Positions 17,455 through 26,941 of a stretch of 64,000 nucleotides of DNA are shown piece after piece. Within the stretch, counting starts at the first letter, position 1, and every line of letters begins with the position of its first letter. The translations under genes and the position numbers were made by a program. The notes beneath the pieces were generated by a model. That model saw nothing but the letters and a program-made list of their open reading frames with translations. It was not told the origin of the DNA and made no database searches. The DNA lies in NCBI GenBank assembly GCA_905221115.1, contig CAJNBX010000008.1, forward strand, positions 1 through 64,000, read 5' to 3'. This DNA is from a bacterium (GTDB lineage Bacteria > Bacillota > Bacilli > Lactobacillales > Streptococcaceae).

Positions 17455-17466
17455 GAAAGCGATTTT
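17455..17466. promoter_or_regulatory. Candidate ScrR operator in the scrA leader
   Basis: GAAAGCGATTTT has the central CG and A/T arms of LacI-family operators. It lies between the scrA -10 and the start codon, a position that would block transcription. Similar CG-centred words occur at 17511-17520 and 17751-17760. Confidence 0.4.
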
Positions 17467-17485
17467 ATCCGCCCTTACGACTATT

Positions 17486-17513
17486 ATTTTATCATGTTTT
17501 AGAAATATGTCAA
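17486..17513 (-). promoter_or_regulatory. scrA promoter
   Basis: On the minus strand -35 TTGACA (17513-17508), a 16-base spacer and -10 TAAAAT (17491-17486). A CG-centred AAAACGCTTG word (17520-17511) overlaps the -35 and may be a ScrR or CcpA-type site. Confidence 0.7.
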
Positions 17514-17735
17514 GCGTTTTGCAGAAAAAATATTCTATCCACTTAGCGGACACTTTTTAGATTGATTGTTTTTGACTGCTTTATCAGGAATTACTTGAAA
17601 AAATAAGTTTGAAACCTTGCTTAAAAAGGATTTTATTTCATTATCTTTCACATTTTCGTGAAAAGTTGATCGATTTCCTGCATTTATTTTATGATAAACG
17701 TTTGACAGTTTTTTCTCTTTTTTAACATAAAAGGC

Positions 17736-17764
17736 TTGCATTTTTTATCGAAAACGGTTACTAT
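17736..17764 (+). promoter_or_regulatory. scrB promoter with overlapping operator
   Basis: -35 TTGCAT (17736-17741), a 17-base spacer and -10 TACTAT (17759-17764). The CG-centred word TCGAAAACGGTTAC (17748-17761) lies between them and is a candidate LacI-type (ScrR) operator. The 215 bases between this promoter and the scrA promoter show nothing else that I can name. Confidence 0.55.
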
Positions 17765-17797
17765 TAAATGTGATAAGATTTTTGGAGGAATGAATGA

Positions 17798-19252
17798 ATG
17801 GAATGGACTACTGAGCGTCGTTACAGACTTTATCAAGATTGGACGCAAGAAGAAATTCAAAATATAAAGAAAAATATAGCACAATCTCCATGGCATACTC
17901 ATTACCATGTTGAGCCAAAAACAGGACTTCTCAACGACCCAAATGGCTTTTCTTACTTTGATGGCAAGTGGATCCTCTTTTACCAGAATTTTCCTTTTGG
18001 TGCAGCCCACGGTTTGAAATCTTGGGCACAGCTAGAAAGTGATGATTTGATTCACTTTAGAGAAACTGGAATCAAAGTTTTACCAGATACTCCATTAGAT
18101 AGCCACGGTGCCTACTCTGGTTCTGCCATGCAGTTTGGTGATAACTTGTTCCTATTCTATACAGGAAATGTCCGCGATGAAAACTGGATCCGTCACCCAT
18201 ACCAGATTGGGGCTTTGATGAACAAGGACGGCAAGATTACAAAGATTGACAAGATCTTGATCGATCAGCCTACAGACTCTACAGACCACTTCCGCGATCC
18301 GCAAATTTTTAATTTTAAAGGTCAATATTATGCTATCGTCGGAGGACAGGACTTGGAGAAAAAAGGCTTCGTCCGTCTCTACAAAGCTATTAACAACGAC
18401 TACACCAATTGGAAAGCTATTGGTGACCTTGACTTTGCTAACGACCGTACTTCCTATATGATGGAATGTCCAAATCTGGTCTTTGTAGGAGAGCAACCTG
18501 TCCTTCTCTACTGCCCACAAGGATTGGATAAGAAAGTTCTAGACTACGACAATATCTATCCAAATATGTATAAGATTGGGGCTTCCTTTGACCCTGAAAA
18601 TGCCAAAATGGTAGATGTGTCTCAACTTCAAAACATGGACTATGGTTTCGAAGCCTATGCAACTCAAGCCTTCAACGCTCCTGACGGACGCTCTCTAGCA
18701 GTTAGCTGGCTTGGATTGCCAGATGTTTCTTACCCATCTGACCGTTTTGACCACCAAGGAACCTTCTCTTTGGTCAAAGAACTGACTATCAAAGACGGCA
18801 AACTCTACCAATACCCAGTCGCAGCTATCAAGGATCTCCGTGCTTCTGAAGAAGCCTTCTCAAACCGTGCCCAAACCAATAACACTTACGAACTTGAACT
18901 TAACTTGGAATCCAATAGCCAGAGCGAGATTGTCTTACTTGCTGATAAAGAAGGCAAGGGACTTTCCATCAACTTTGACCTTGTAAATGGTCAAGTGACA
19001 GTGGATCGTAGCCAGGCTGGTGAACAGTACGCTCAAGAATTTGGGACAACTCGTTCTTGCCCTATCGAGAATCAGGCTACTACTGCTACAATCTTCATCG
19101 ATAACTCTGTCTTTGAAATTTTCATCAATAAAGGAGAAAAAGTATTTTCTGGTCGTGTCTTCCCACATGCGGACCAAAATGGTATCCTCATCAAATCTGG
19201 AAACCCAACTGGAACTTACTATGAATTAGATTATGGTCGCAAAACTAACTGA
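17798..19252 (+). CDS. scrB: Sucrose-6-phosphate hydrolase (GH32)
   Basis: This enzyme splits sucrose-6-phosphate into glucose-6-phosphate and fructose. The 484-aa cytoplasmic protein has the GH32 nucleophile motif LLNDPNGF (near residue 46), the transition-state motif FRDPQIF (near 166) and the acid/base motif MECPNLV (near 221), followed by a C-terminal beta-sandwich. There is no signal peptide. GGAGG lies 9 bases before ATG 17798. scrR begins inside its last codons (20-base overlap), so the two form one operon. Confidence 0.95.
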   Translation: MEWTTERRYRLYQDWTQEEIQNIKKNIAQSPWHTHYHVEPKTGLLNDPNGFSYFDGKWILFYQNFPFGAAHGLKSWAQLESDDLIHFRETGIKVLPDTPLDSHGAYSGSAMQFGDNLFLFYTGNVRDENWIRHPYQIGALMNKDGKITKIDKILIDQPTDSTDHFRDPQIFNFKGQYYAIVGGQDLEKKGFVRLYKAINNDYTNWKAIGDLDFANDRTSYMMECPNLVFVGEQPVLLYCPQGLDKKVLDYDNIYPNMYKIGASFDPENAKMVDVSQLQNMDYGFEAYATQAFNAPDGRSLAVSWLGLPDVSYPSDRFDHQGTFSLVKELTIKDGKLYQYPVAAIKDLRASEEAFSNRAQTNNTYELELNLESNSQSEIVLLADKEGKGLSINFDLVNGQVTVDRSQAGEQYAQEFGTTRSCPIENQATTATIFIDNSVFEIFINKGEKVFSGRVFPHADQNGILIKSGNPTGTYYELDYGRKTN

Positions 19253-20198
19253 TGTCGCCAAACTTGCAGGCGTCAGTCCTACTACCGTTTCTCGGGTTAT
19301 CAATAAAAAAGGGTATCTCTCTGAGAAAACCATTCAAAAAGTCAATGAAGCCATGCGAGAATTGGGCTACAAACCCAACAACCTAGCTCGCAGTCTACAA
19401 GGAAAATCAGCTAAGTTAATCGGCTTGATTTTCCCCAATATTTCTAACGTTTTCTATGCAGAATTGATTGATAAGCTGGAACACCAACTCTTTAAAAATG
19501 GTTACAAGACCATCATCTGCAACAGCGAACATGATTCTGAGAAGGAACGCGAATACATCGAAATGTTGGAAGCCAATCAGGTGGACGGCATCATTTCGGG
19601 TAGTCACAACCTAGGAATCGAAGACTACAATCGTGTGACGGCACCAATTATTTCCTTTGACCGAAATCTGTCACCAGACATTCCTGTCGTTTCCTCTGAC
19701 AACTATGCTGGTGGGGTCCTTGCTGCCCAGACCTTGGTTAAGACAGGCGCCCAGTCTATCATTATGATTACAGGGAATGACAATTCCAATTCGCCAACTG
19801 GGCTACGCCACGCTGGCTTTGCATCCGTACTCCCCAAAGCACCTATTATCAATGTTTCCAGTGACTTTTCTCCTGTCAGAAAAGAGATGGAAATCAAGAA
19901 TATATTGACCCGCCAGAAACCAGATGCCATTTTTGCTTCGGATGATTTGACAGCTATTCTGGTCATTAAAATTGCTCAAGAACTGGGCATTTCTGTCCCT
20001 GAAGAGCTCAAGGTCATCGGATACGATGGTACCTACTTTATCGAAAATTACTATCCTCAACTCGCGACCATCAAGCAACCTTTGGAAGAGATTGCCTGCC
20101 TCACTGTTGACCTTCTATTACAGAAAATCGAAGGCAAGGAAGTTGCGACAACCGGTTACTTCTTACCAGTCACCCTATTACCAGGAAAAAGTATTTAA
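19233..20198 (+). CDS. scrR: Sucrose operon repressor, LacI family
   Basis: A 321-aa regulator with an N-terminal helix-turn-helix (TDVAKLAGVSPTTVSRVIN) and hinge helix region (NNLARSLQG), then a periplasmic-binding-protein-like sugar sensor ending in TTGYFLPVTLLPG. It should repress scrA and scrB-scrR by binding CG-centred operators in the divergent promoter region, with release by a sugar or sugar phosphate (known for the family). It overlaps scrB by 20 bases. Its TAA stop abuts a BOX element. Confidence 0.93.
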   Translation: MVAKLTDVAKLAGVSPTTVSRVINKKGYLSEKTIQKVNEAMRELGYKPNNLARSLQGKSAKLIGLIFPNISNVFYAELIDKLEHQLFKNGYKTIICNSEHDSEKEREYIEMLEANQVDGIISGSHNLGIEDYNRVTAPIISFDRNLSPDIPVVSSDNYAGGVLAAQTLVKTGAQSIIMITGNDNSNSPTGLRHAGFASVLPKAPIINVSSDFSPVRKEMEIKNILTRQKPDAIFASDDLTAILVIKIAQELGISVPEELKVIGYDGTYFIENYYPQLATIKQPLEEIACLTVDLLLQKIEGKEVATTGYFLPVTLLPGKSI

Positions 20199-20394
20199 TA
20201 CTCTTCGAAAATCTCTTCAAACCACGTCAGCTTCACCTTGACGTAGATACGGTTACTGACTTCGTCAGTTCTATCCACAACCTCAAAACAGTGTTTTGAG
20301 CTGGCTTCGTCAGTCTTGTCTACAACCTCAAAGCAGTGCTTTGAGTAGCCTGCGGCTAGCTTCCTAGTTTACTCTTTGATTTTCATTGAGTATA
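20198..20394 (+). repeat. BOX element with two boxB units, at the scrR stop
   Basis: boxA starts ATACTCTTCGAAAATC at 20198. Two boxB units follow, each containing CTTCGTCAGT and a GTTTTGAG or GCTTTGAG word. boxC (CTAGCTTCCTAGTTTACTC, then TTTCATTGAGTAT) ends at 20394. The first A is the last base of the scrR stop codon. Confidence 0.9.
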
Positions 20395-20402
20395 AGCACA
20401 AG

Positions 20403-20432
20403 AAAACTCAGACCGATTCGTCTGAGTTTTTT
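20403..20432. terminator. Bidirectional terminator between scrR and mvaA
   Basis: AAAACTCAGAC (20403-20413) pairs with 20420-20430 around a 6-base loop and runs into TTTTTT on plus. On minus it lies directly at the mvaA stop with TTTTCTT after it. Confidence 0.85.
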
Positions 20433-21705
20433 ATGATCTTAAATTTTCTAGATAGCGCTGGGCTGTCTCTAGGTTAAAGGTTTTATCTGCGATGAGGCGC
20501 TCGACTAAGGGAGCAACTTCAGATTCACTAGCACCTGCTAGGAGAGCCAAGGATTTGGCCTGCAATTTCATGTGCCCTTGCTGAATCCCTGTGCTCACCA
20601 AGGCTTTGAGAGCCGCAAAGTTTTGGGCAAGCCCGATAGACACGATAATCTGAGCTAATTCTTTGGCAGAAGGATTTCCCAGTAGTTCATGACTGAGGGC
20701 TACACGCGGGTTGAGGCCGATAGAGCCACCCTTGGTCGCTACCGGCATAGGCAGGGTCATCTCACCAACCAATTCTTCTGTCTCCAAGTCTAGACGCCAG
20801 GAGCTAAGACCTTGGTAATGTCCATCTCGACTGGCAAAGGCATGAGCTCCTGCCTCAATAGCACGCCAGTCATTACCAGTGGCAATCAAAATGGCATCAA
20901 TACCATTAAAAATCCCTTTATTGTGGGTAGCTGCTCGATAAGGATCAACCTGCGCAAACTGGCTAGCCAAAGCCATTTTCTCTGCAATTTCTCGTCCTTG
21001 ATCCTTTTGGCGACTCAAGTAACGAAAGGCGATGCGACAGCTTGCAGTCACTAGAGAATCGGTCGCGTAGTTGGACAAGATCCCCATAAGACTCTGCCCC
21101 TGACTGAGTTCTTCTAAGACTGGTTTCAAGGCTTCCAGCATGGTGTTAAGCATATTGGCTCCCATGGCTTCTTGGGTATCAACATGAAGATAGACGACTA
21201 GAAAGTCTGTTTCGCCTTTAATCTGCTCCACATGCAAATCACGCGCACCACCCCCGCGTTTAACGATAGAAGGATAGGCTTGATTGGCAAGTTCCAAGAG
21301 CTCCGCTTTCTTGCTGACAATCTTCTCTTGCGCTTGTTCAGGATTAGCAACTTGATAAAGGGCTACCTGCCCAATCATCTGGCGCTCATGGACTTGTGCA
21401 GTAAAACCGCCTGCACGCTTGATGATTTTACTTGCATAGCTGGCCGCAGCAACCACAGAGGGTTCTTCTGTCACATAGGGAACGGTGTATTCCTGACCAT
21501 TGACAAGGACCTCTGGAACCAGCGAATAAGGTAGAGAAAAAGTCCCCACCACATTCTCACTCAGCTGGTCTGCGACAGTTACGCTAATTTGTTCATCATG
21601 CTCCAAACTAGCTTGTCTCTCAGGACTAAGGAGCGCCTGAGCTTTTAACAGCTCAAGGCGCTCATGGTATGATTTTTTAGAAAATCCATTCCAACTTATC
21701 TTCAT
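20431..21705 (-). CDS. mvaA: Hydroxymethylglutaryl-CoA reductase, class II
   Basis: This enzyme reduces HMG-CoA to mevalonate, the committed step toward isopentenyl diphosphate in streptococci. It is 424 aa with no membrane domain, as in bacterial class II enzymes. Motifs seen are AASYASKIIKRAGGF near the N terminus, ATHNKGIFNGIDAILIATG (active-site Lys and Asp region) and the late LALSHELLG-like segment with a conserved His (VALSHELLGNPSAKE). The start abuts the mvaS stop at 21705, so the two form an operon. Confidence 0.95.
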   Translation of the reverse strand: MKISWNGFSKKSYHERLELLKAQALLSPERQASLEHDEQISVTVADQLSENVVGTFSLPYSLVPEVLVNGQEYTVPYVTEEPSVVAAASYASKIIKRAGGFTAQVHERQMIGQVALYQVANPEQAQEKIVSKKAELLELANQAYPSIVKRGGGARDLHVEQIKGETDFLVVYLHVDTQEAMGANMLNTMLEALKPVLEELSQGQSLMGILSNYATDSLVTASCRIAFRYLSRQKDQGREIAEKMALASQFAQVDPYRAATHNKGIFNGIDAILIATGNDWRAIEAGAHAFASRDGHYQGLSSWRLDLETEELVGEMTLPMPVATKGGSIGLNPRVALSHELLGNPSAKELAQIIVSIGLAQNFAALKALVSTGIQQGHMKLQAKSLALLAGASESEVAPLVERLIADKTFNLETAQRYLENLRS

Positions 21706-22877
21706 TATTTTTCAACCTTGCTATAACGACGTTGGTGGTCCACAATTTCAACCAAGGCAAACTCTTGTTTTTCATAGCCAGCAAACTGGGCAGAGTTTGT
21801 TTCATCTAAGTCCACTTCCTCAAAGAATACTTTTTCATAGTCAGCAACAGACAGGGCAGTTCGTTGGTTGAGTTTGTTCAAACGGTCTTTATCCAGATAA
21901 GCTTCATATCCTTCAACCAATTCACCACTAAAGAACTCAGCTACGGCCCCACTTCCGTAACTATAAAGGGCGATTTTATCCCCAGCCTTCAAGCTATCTG
22001 TATTTTCCAAGAGAGACAAGAGTCCGAGGAAAAGGGAACCTGTATAGATATTCCCCACCTTTTGACTGTAGAGAATAGACTGGTCAAAATTCTTTTGCAA
22101 GAGGTCTTTTTTCTCTTGAGGCAGGCTCTTATCCATGATTTTTTTCAAGCCTTTTAGCGCTAATTTAGGGTAAGGCAAGTGGAAGCAAACAGCCGCAAAA
22201 TCATCTAAAGTAAGCTGGTAGCGTTTTTGATATTCAAGCCAAGTCGTTTTCAAACTATCCAAATATTGTTGGGTAGAATAAACACCATTTACATAAGGAG
22301 TTGTTGAGTAATTTGGACGCCAGAAATCCATGATGTCACGAGTCTGAGCCACATTGTCATTATTAAAGGCCATAATGCGTGGATTTTGTGTAATTAACAT
22401 GGCCACACTGCCAGCACCCTGAGTTGGTTCTCCTGGAGTTTCAATACCGTACTTGGCAATATCACTGGCAATGACCAAAACCTTGGACTCTGGAGAATTT
22501 TCCACATGCAATTTGGCATAATGAAGGGCAGCTGTCGCTCCATAGCAGGCTTCTTTAATCTCGAAACTACGAGCAAAAGGCTGGATTCCCAGCAAACCAT
22601 GCACAAAGACGGCCGCAGCTTTACTCTGGTCAATTCCTGACTCAGTCGCCACAATGACCATATCGATTTCTTGTCTTTCTTGCTCAGTTAAAATAGAGTC
22701 ACTAGCACTGGCCGCCAAGGTCACGATATCCTCAGTTAGGGGCGCAATACTCAATTCCTTGAGTAAGAGTCCTTTGCTTAATTTTTCAGGGTCAATTCCC
22801 CTCGCTTCTGCTAAGTCTTGTAATTTCAAGACATATTGACTGGTCGCAAAACCAATCTTATCAATACCGATTGTCAT
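21705..22877 (-). CDS. mvaS: Hydroxymethylglutaryl-CoA synthase
   Basis: This enzyme condenses acetyl-CoA with acetoacetyl-CoA to HMG-CoA, feeding MvaA. It is 390 aa with start MTIGIDKIGFATS. The catalytic Cys lies in EIKEACYGATAAL (near residue 110), and the His and Glu regions follow. I chose ATG 22877, behind AGAGGTAAAT, over an open upstream extension of eight codons because it matches the usual family start. It is the first gene of the mvaS-mvaA pair. Confidence 0.94.
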   Translation of the reverse strand: MTIGIDKIGFATSQYVLKLQDLAEARGIDPEKLSKGLLLKELSIAPLTEDIVTLAASASDSILTEQERQEIDMVIVATESGIDQSKAAAVFVHGLLGIQPFARSFEIKEACYGATAALHYAKLHVENSPESKVLVIASDIAKYGIETPGEPTQGAGSVAMLITQNPRIMAFNNDNVAQTRDIMDFWRPNYSTTPYVNGVYSTQQYLDSLKTTWLEYQKRYQLTLDDFAAVCFHLPYPKLALKGLKKIMDKSLPQEKKDLLQKNFDQSILYSQKVGNIYTGSLFLGLLSLLENTDSLKAGDKIALYSYGSGAVAEFFSGELVEGYEAYLDKDRLNKLNQRTALSVADYEKVFFEEVDLDETNSAQFAGYEKQEFALVEIVDHQRRYSKVEK

Positions 22878-22951
22878 ATTTACCTCTGTTTTATCATTCA
22901 TTGTAAAAAATCGTTCTATACTATTTTATCACAAATGGCAGTAAAAGAGAG

Positions 22952-22981
22952 AAAAAAGACTTGATTCACCAAAGCAAGTCC
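22952..22981 (-). terminator. Terminator downstream of the ThrE-like pair
   Basis: On the minus strand GACTTG...CAAGTC (22975-22980 with 22958-22963, 11-base loop) is followed by TTTTTT. It lies 10 bases past the stop at 22991. Confidence 0.65.
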
Positions 22982-22990
22982 CTTAGTAGT

Positions 22991-23440
22991 CTAATTATTT
23001 TGCTGCTTTCGTAAGTAGGAATAAAGTCTGAGAATCACTGTTCCACTAGCCATTCCAATGGAAATCACCAGAGCCAACATAACAACCAAGGTTGCACTAG
23101 CAATGGCATGACTGTAATCTCCCGTCACAAAAAAGGCAGTTGTCCGATAGGAGAGATAACCCGGAACCAGAGGTGCCAATATGGCTAAGATAAAGACCAC
23201 AGCAGGTGTCTTATAAAGAATACTTAAAATCTGGCTGACACAAGAACCGATAATGGCTGCAATAAAAGTAGCCACAATAACATTGGTCGGTTCCTTGAGC
23301 AAGAGATAGATTAGCCAGACAGCCATGCCCAAAATTCCTCCTGGTAAGAGCATGGACCGCTGAACATTGAGTACGATTAGAAAAGTGATAATGGCAAGAA
23401 GACTTGCTACTGCTTGTAATAAAAAGGTTGTTAGTGTCAT
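22991..23440 (-). CDS. ThrE_2-like threonine/serine exporter subunit (DUF3815)
   Basis: A 149-aa protein with four predicted membrane helices (for example FLLQAVASLLAIITFLIV at the N terminus and AIASATLVVMLALVISIG near the C terminus). It contains the family-type LAPLVPGYLSYRT. In actinobacterial ThrE this is the C-terminal half of one transporter; here it is a separate protein encoded two bases after its partner. Export of threonine or serine is inferred from the family. Confidence 0.8.
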   Translation of the reverse strand: MTLTTFLLQAVASLLAIITFLIVLNVQRSMLLPGGILGMAVWLIYLLLKEPTNVIVATFIAAIIGSCVSQILSILYKTPAVVFILAILAPLVPGYLSYRTTAFFVTGDYSHAIASATLVVMLALVISIGMASGTVILRLYSYLRKQQNN

Positions 23441-23441
23441 A

Positions 23442-24200
23442 TTAGTTCATCAATACCAAGGCGACAGAAGTTCCTGCCCCTAAAGCAAGGGTAATGAGCA
23501 GGGATTCAAACATCTTACTCATACCAGAGTTTATGTGGTTAGTCATAATATCACGGACCGCATTGGTCAAGGCAATCCCTGGTACAAAAGGCATGACTGC
23601 ACCAGCTATAATCAAATCTGCCGTTGAAGGAAAGCCTGTGTAGCGAGCCCAAAACTGGGCAATCATTCCAAAGACGAAGGCTCCAGCAAAGGCTGTTACA
23701 AAAGGAATTCGGATAAACTTCTCCACATAGAGGGAAAAGGCAAAACCAAATAAGGTAGCCACTCCTGCCCCAAGTGCGTCGTAGATATTTCCACTAAACA
23801 TAATTGAAAAGAAAGGAGCACTAAAGGTCGCAGCCAGAGTTACCTGCAACTTAGTATAAGGAAGAGGTTGGACTTGCAAAGCAGTCAATTGCTTGAAGGC
23901 TGTCTCTAAATCAATCCGCCCCCCAACCAGCTGACGAGAAATCTGGTTCACATCGCAGACTTTTTCGATATTATAAGAAGATGAGGTCACGCGCTTCATA
24001 CGCGAAATATTGGTATTTTCAATGGAGAAAAAGATGGCAGCAGGCATGGCAAGAACATTACAATCCACAATCCCCTGCGAATGCGCAATCCGAATCATGG
24101 TATCTTCTACGCGATGAATCTCTGATCCACTTTTGAGAAGAATGGTTCCAGCTAACATAATCACATCAATAACTGCATTTAATTCTTTTGATTCTTCCAT
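23442..24200 (-). CDS. ThrE_1-like threonine/serine exporter subunit (DUF1212)
   Basis: A 252-aa protein. The soluble N-terminal half contains GSEIHRVEDTMIRIA and the DUF1212-type CNVLAMPAAIFFSI. The C-terminal half has about five membrane helices and the conserved GAVMPFVPGIALTNAVRD. With the 149-aa partner it would form a complete ThrE-type exporter. AAGGAGGC lies right before ATG 24200. The two genes form a small operon ending at the 22952 terminator. Confidence 0.82.
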   Translation of the reverse strand: MEESKELNAVIDVIMLAGTILLKSGSEIHRVEDTMIRIAHSQGIVDCNVLAMPAAIFFSIENTNISRMKRVTSSSYNIEKVCDVNQISRQLVGGRIDLETAFKQLTALQVQPLPYTKLQVTLAATFSAPFFSIMFSGNIYDALGAGVATLFGFAFSLYVEKFIRIPFVTAFAGAFVFGMIAQFWARYTGFPSTADLIIAGAVMPFVPGIALTNAVRDIMTNHINSGMSKMFESLLITLALGAGTSVALVLMN

Positions 24201-24249
24201 GCTTGCCTCCTTTTATCAACTCCTTCTATTCTATCACAAATCTGGACTC

Positions 24250-24285
24250 AAAAAAAATCTTTGCCATGAAATCATGACAAAGATT
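24250..24285 (-). terminator. Terminator downstream of stkP
   Basis: On the minus strand AATCTTTGTCATGA pairs with 24256-24269 (one G-U) around a 2-4 base loop, and eight T bases follow. It starts 4 bases after the stkP stop. Confidence 0.9.
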
Positions 24286-24288
24286 CGT

Positions 24289-26190
24289 TTAATCACGAGA
24301 ATTTTCGTGGTTGCCTTCACTACTTGATTGAGTAGTAGCAGGTGCATTCCCTCGTTGATTTCCTTGTTGGTTCCCCTGACTTGGTGTCGTAGTAGAACCT
24401 TGGTTTCCACGTTGGGATGGTGCTGATGATGACGTTGACGGTGGTGTTTTTGGTTTGTAGATTGAAATCTTGACACGCGTCTTAGTCAAATCAACCTTTT
24501 CGCCTGCTTTTGGACTCTGTTCAACGACTGTACCCTCAGCAGTTCCATCAGGAGCTGTTGACACCTCTACAACTTCAATATTGGCTTCTTTAATACCGAC
24601 AATTTGAACGAGATTGTTTTTAGTAAATTCAAGACTAGATCCTATATAACTTGGCATGGCAACGCTGGTTACTTTCTTAGCAATGGTTAAGGTAATCGTT
24701 GAGGCCTTGCTCAAATCATAGGTTGTTCCGGCAGCTGGACTCTGTCTGAGAACAGTTCCTGCTTCACTCTCACTTGATTCTTCTTCCTCAATCTTGATGA
24801 GATTTTCAGGAACCTTCTTCTGCTTGAGTTCTGCGATAACATCTGTCGATTTACGGCCGATATAGTTACTCAATTGGAAGGATTGCTTGCCTGATGAGAC
24901 AACCAAATTGATTTTCGAACCTTCTTTTCGAGTCTTTCCAGCTTCAGGATCTGTACGGATAATCCGCCCTTCTTCCACCTTTTCACTAGCCTCTGATTTC
25001 TCCTCACCAATCTCAAAATTAGCTTTCTTGAGCGTTTCCTTGGCCTCCGCCACTGTCTGACCTGCCACATCTGGAATGGCAATGGTTGCAGGAGTTCTGG
25101 ATAATATCCAAATCAGAGAGGCTGCCACCAATACAATGCTGGCCAACAAAATCATATAACGAACTCTAAATTTCCGTTTCTTAACAGGCTTGCTTGCGTA
25201 ATTGTCTTCTGAAACCTGCTGACTCGGCTTCGCAGCCTGTGGCTTCGGACTTTGTGTTTGCACCTTAGGAATCGAGGTCAAGGTACTCTGGGATACCTTT
25301 GGTAGAGTCTTGGTGTCTGCCTTAGTAGTATCATTAAATACCAGTTTAGGTTCATTTCGACGATTGTAAGACAAGCTACTAGACAAGTCCACATACATCT
25401 CTGCAACTGACTGATAACGATCTGTCAATTTCTTGGCAGTTGCCTTGATGACAACATTCTCCAAAGCCTGAGGCACAGATGGATTTTCATCAATAACTGA
25501 CGGCAGTGGTTTCTGGAAATGCTGAAGGGCAATGGTCACCGCGCTATCTCCGTCATAAGGGATATGGCCTGTCAGCATCTCATAGAAAATAATCCCCATG
25601 GCATAGATATCACTCTGTACCGTCGCCTTCGAACCACGCGCCTGCTCTGGTGACAAGTAATGAACTGAGCCCAGCATAGAGTTAGTCTGGGTCAGACTCG
25701 TCTCTGCAAAGGCAACCGCAATCCCAAAGTCTGTGACCTTGGCAGTCCCATCTGGTGTCAAGAGGATATTTTGAGGTTTCAAGTCCCTATGGACAATTCC
25801 TCTGGTATGGGCCAAACGCATAGCCAATAGGATTTGTCCCATGATACGGACGGCTTCTTCATTAGAAAGAGGATAGTGTTCCTTGATATAGCGTTTAAGG
25901 TCTAGGCCAGCAACATACTCCATTGCAAGATACTGTTGACCGTCTTCCTCACCAATATCTGTTATCCGAACGATATGAGGATGGTCTAGATCTGCCATAG
26001 CTCTCGCTTCACGTTGAAAACGAGCTACAGCTATCGGGTCCGTCTGGTAGTTGGTCCTCAAGACCTTCACTGCCACTTCTTCTCCGTCTAGAATTAAATC
26101 CTTGGCCAAATAGACATCTGCCATGCCTCCTCGGCCAATCTGTTTCACAATCCGATAGCGTCCGGCAAAAATCTTGCCGATTTGGATCAT
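24289..26190 (-). CDS. stkP: Ser/Thr protein kinase with PASTA repeats
   Basis: A 633-aa membrane kinase that senses peptidoglycan and controls division and wall synthesis. The kinase domain (1-~275) has [24 protein letters not shown] and VTDFGIAV. A linker follows, then one membrane helix (about 345-365) and extracellular PASTA repeats. I count three (about 368-437, 438-507 and 508-578), where pneumococcal StkP has four by my recollection. A 50-residue tail rich in Ser, Gln, Asn and Gly follows ([10 protein letters not shown]). It overlaps phpP by 4 bases. Confidence 0.95.
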   Translation of the reverse strand: MIQIGKIFAGRYRIVKQIGRGGMADVYLAKDLILDGEEVAVKVLRTNYQTDPIAVARFQREARAMADLDHPHIVRITDIGEEDGQQYLAMEYVAGLDLKRYIKEHYPLSNEEAVRIMGQILLAMRLAHTRGIVHRDLKPQNILLTPDGTAKVTDFGIAVAFAETSLTQTNSMLGSVHYLSPEQARGSKATVQSDIYAMGIIFYEMLTGHIPYDGDSAVTIALQHFQKPLPSVIDENPSVPQALENVVIKATAKKLTDRYQSVAEMYVDLSSSLSYNRRNEPKLVFNDTTKADTKTLPKVSQSTLTSIPKVQTQSPKPQAAKPSQQVSEDNYASKPVKKRKFRVRYMILLASIVLVAASLIWILSRTPATIAIPDVAGQTVAEAKETLKKANFEIGEEKSEASEKVEEGRIIRTDPEAGKTRKEGSKINLVVSSGKQSFQLSNYIGRKSTDVIAELKQKKVPENLIKIEEEESSESEAGTVLRQSPAAGTTYDLSKASTITLTIAKKVTSVAMPSYIGSSLEFTKNNLVQIVGIKEANIEVVEVSTAPDGTAEGTVVEQSPKAGEKVDLTKTRVKISIYKPKTPPSTSSSAPSQRGNQGSTTTPSQGNQQGNQRGNAPATTQSSSEGNHENSRD

Positions 26191-26927
26191 TCTGCATCCT
26201 CCTCGTTCATAGAAACAAGGGCAACCGTAATGTTGTCTAAACCTCCTGCATTGTTAGCAAAACGCACGAGCGTCGCTGTTTTATCTGCCAAAGGAATATC
26301 ACTGGTTACAATATCACAAATCTCACTGCCTGAAATCATGTTAGTCAAACCATCACTATTGAGCAAGAGATAGTCACCTGGCTCAAGGGTAATCATTCCA
26401 AAATCAGGTTGAACTTCATCTTTTTGACCGATTGACTGGGTAATAATATTTTTCTGTGGATGGCTGGCTGCTTCTTCTGGTGTCAATTGACCTGCCTTAA
26501 GCAATTCATTGACCAAAGAATGGTCGCTCGTTAACTGGTGGTACTCTTCCCCACGAATCAAACCGATACGAGAATCCCCAATGTGAGCATAGATAGCCTG
26601 ATTGCCAATAATAGCAACAGCCTCGAGAGTTGTTCCCATTCCTTTATAGGCATCATCTTGTCCAAGTTGATGAATCTTTTGATTTTCAATTTCTAGGTAA
26701 TGGGCGAACCATTCACGCACTTCATTGACTGTATCGATCTGGGTATCAACCCAAGCTATACCTAGGTCTGTTACCGCCATTTCACTAGCGATATTCCCTG
26801 CGCGATGACCTCCCATCCCATCAGCTAAAATAATCATGGTACGCCCAGCTCTATTGACATAGTGGTTGACATAGTCTTGGTTATTTGTTCGTTTCTGACC
26901 AACATCTGTTAATAATGAAATTTCCAT
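26187..26927 (-). CDS. phpP: PP2C-type Ser/Thr protein phosphatase
   Basis: A 246-aa metal-dependent phosphatase that reverses StkP phosphorylation. PP2C motifs present: [17 protein letters not shown] (metal-binding Asp and GG), [33 protein letters not shown] and DNITVALV. It overlaps the stkP start by ATGA, so the pair is co-translated. rsmB ends 15 bases upstream on the same strand, so transcription may continue from fmt-rsmB. Confidence 0.95.
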   Translation of the reverse strand: MEISLLTDVGQKRTNNQDYVNHYVNRAGRTMIILADGMGGHRAGNIASEMAVTDLGIAWVDTQIDTVNEVREWFAHYLEIENQKIHQLGQDDAYKGMGTTLEAVAIIGNQAIYAHIGDSRIGLIRGEEYHQLTSDHSLVNELLKAGQLTPEEAASHPQKNIITQSIGQKDEVQPDFGMITLEPGDYLLLNSDGLTNMISGSEICDIVTSDIPLADKTATLVRFANNAGGLDNITVALVSMNEEDAE

Positions 26928-26941
26928 GTGTCAGTTCCTTC

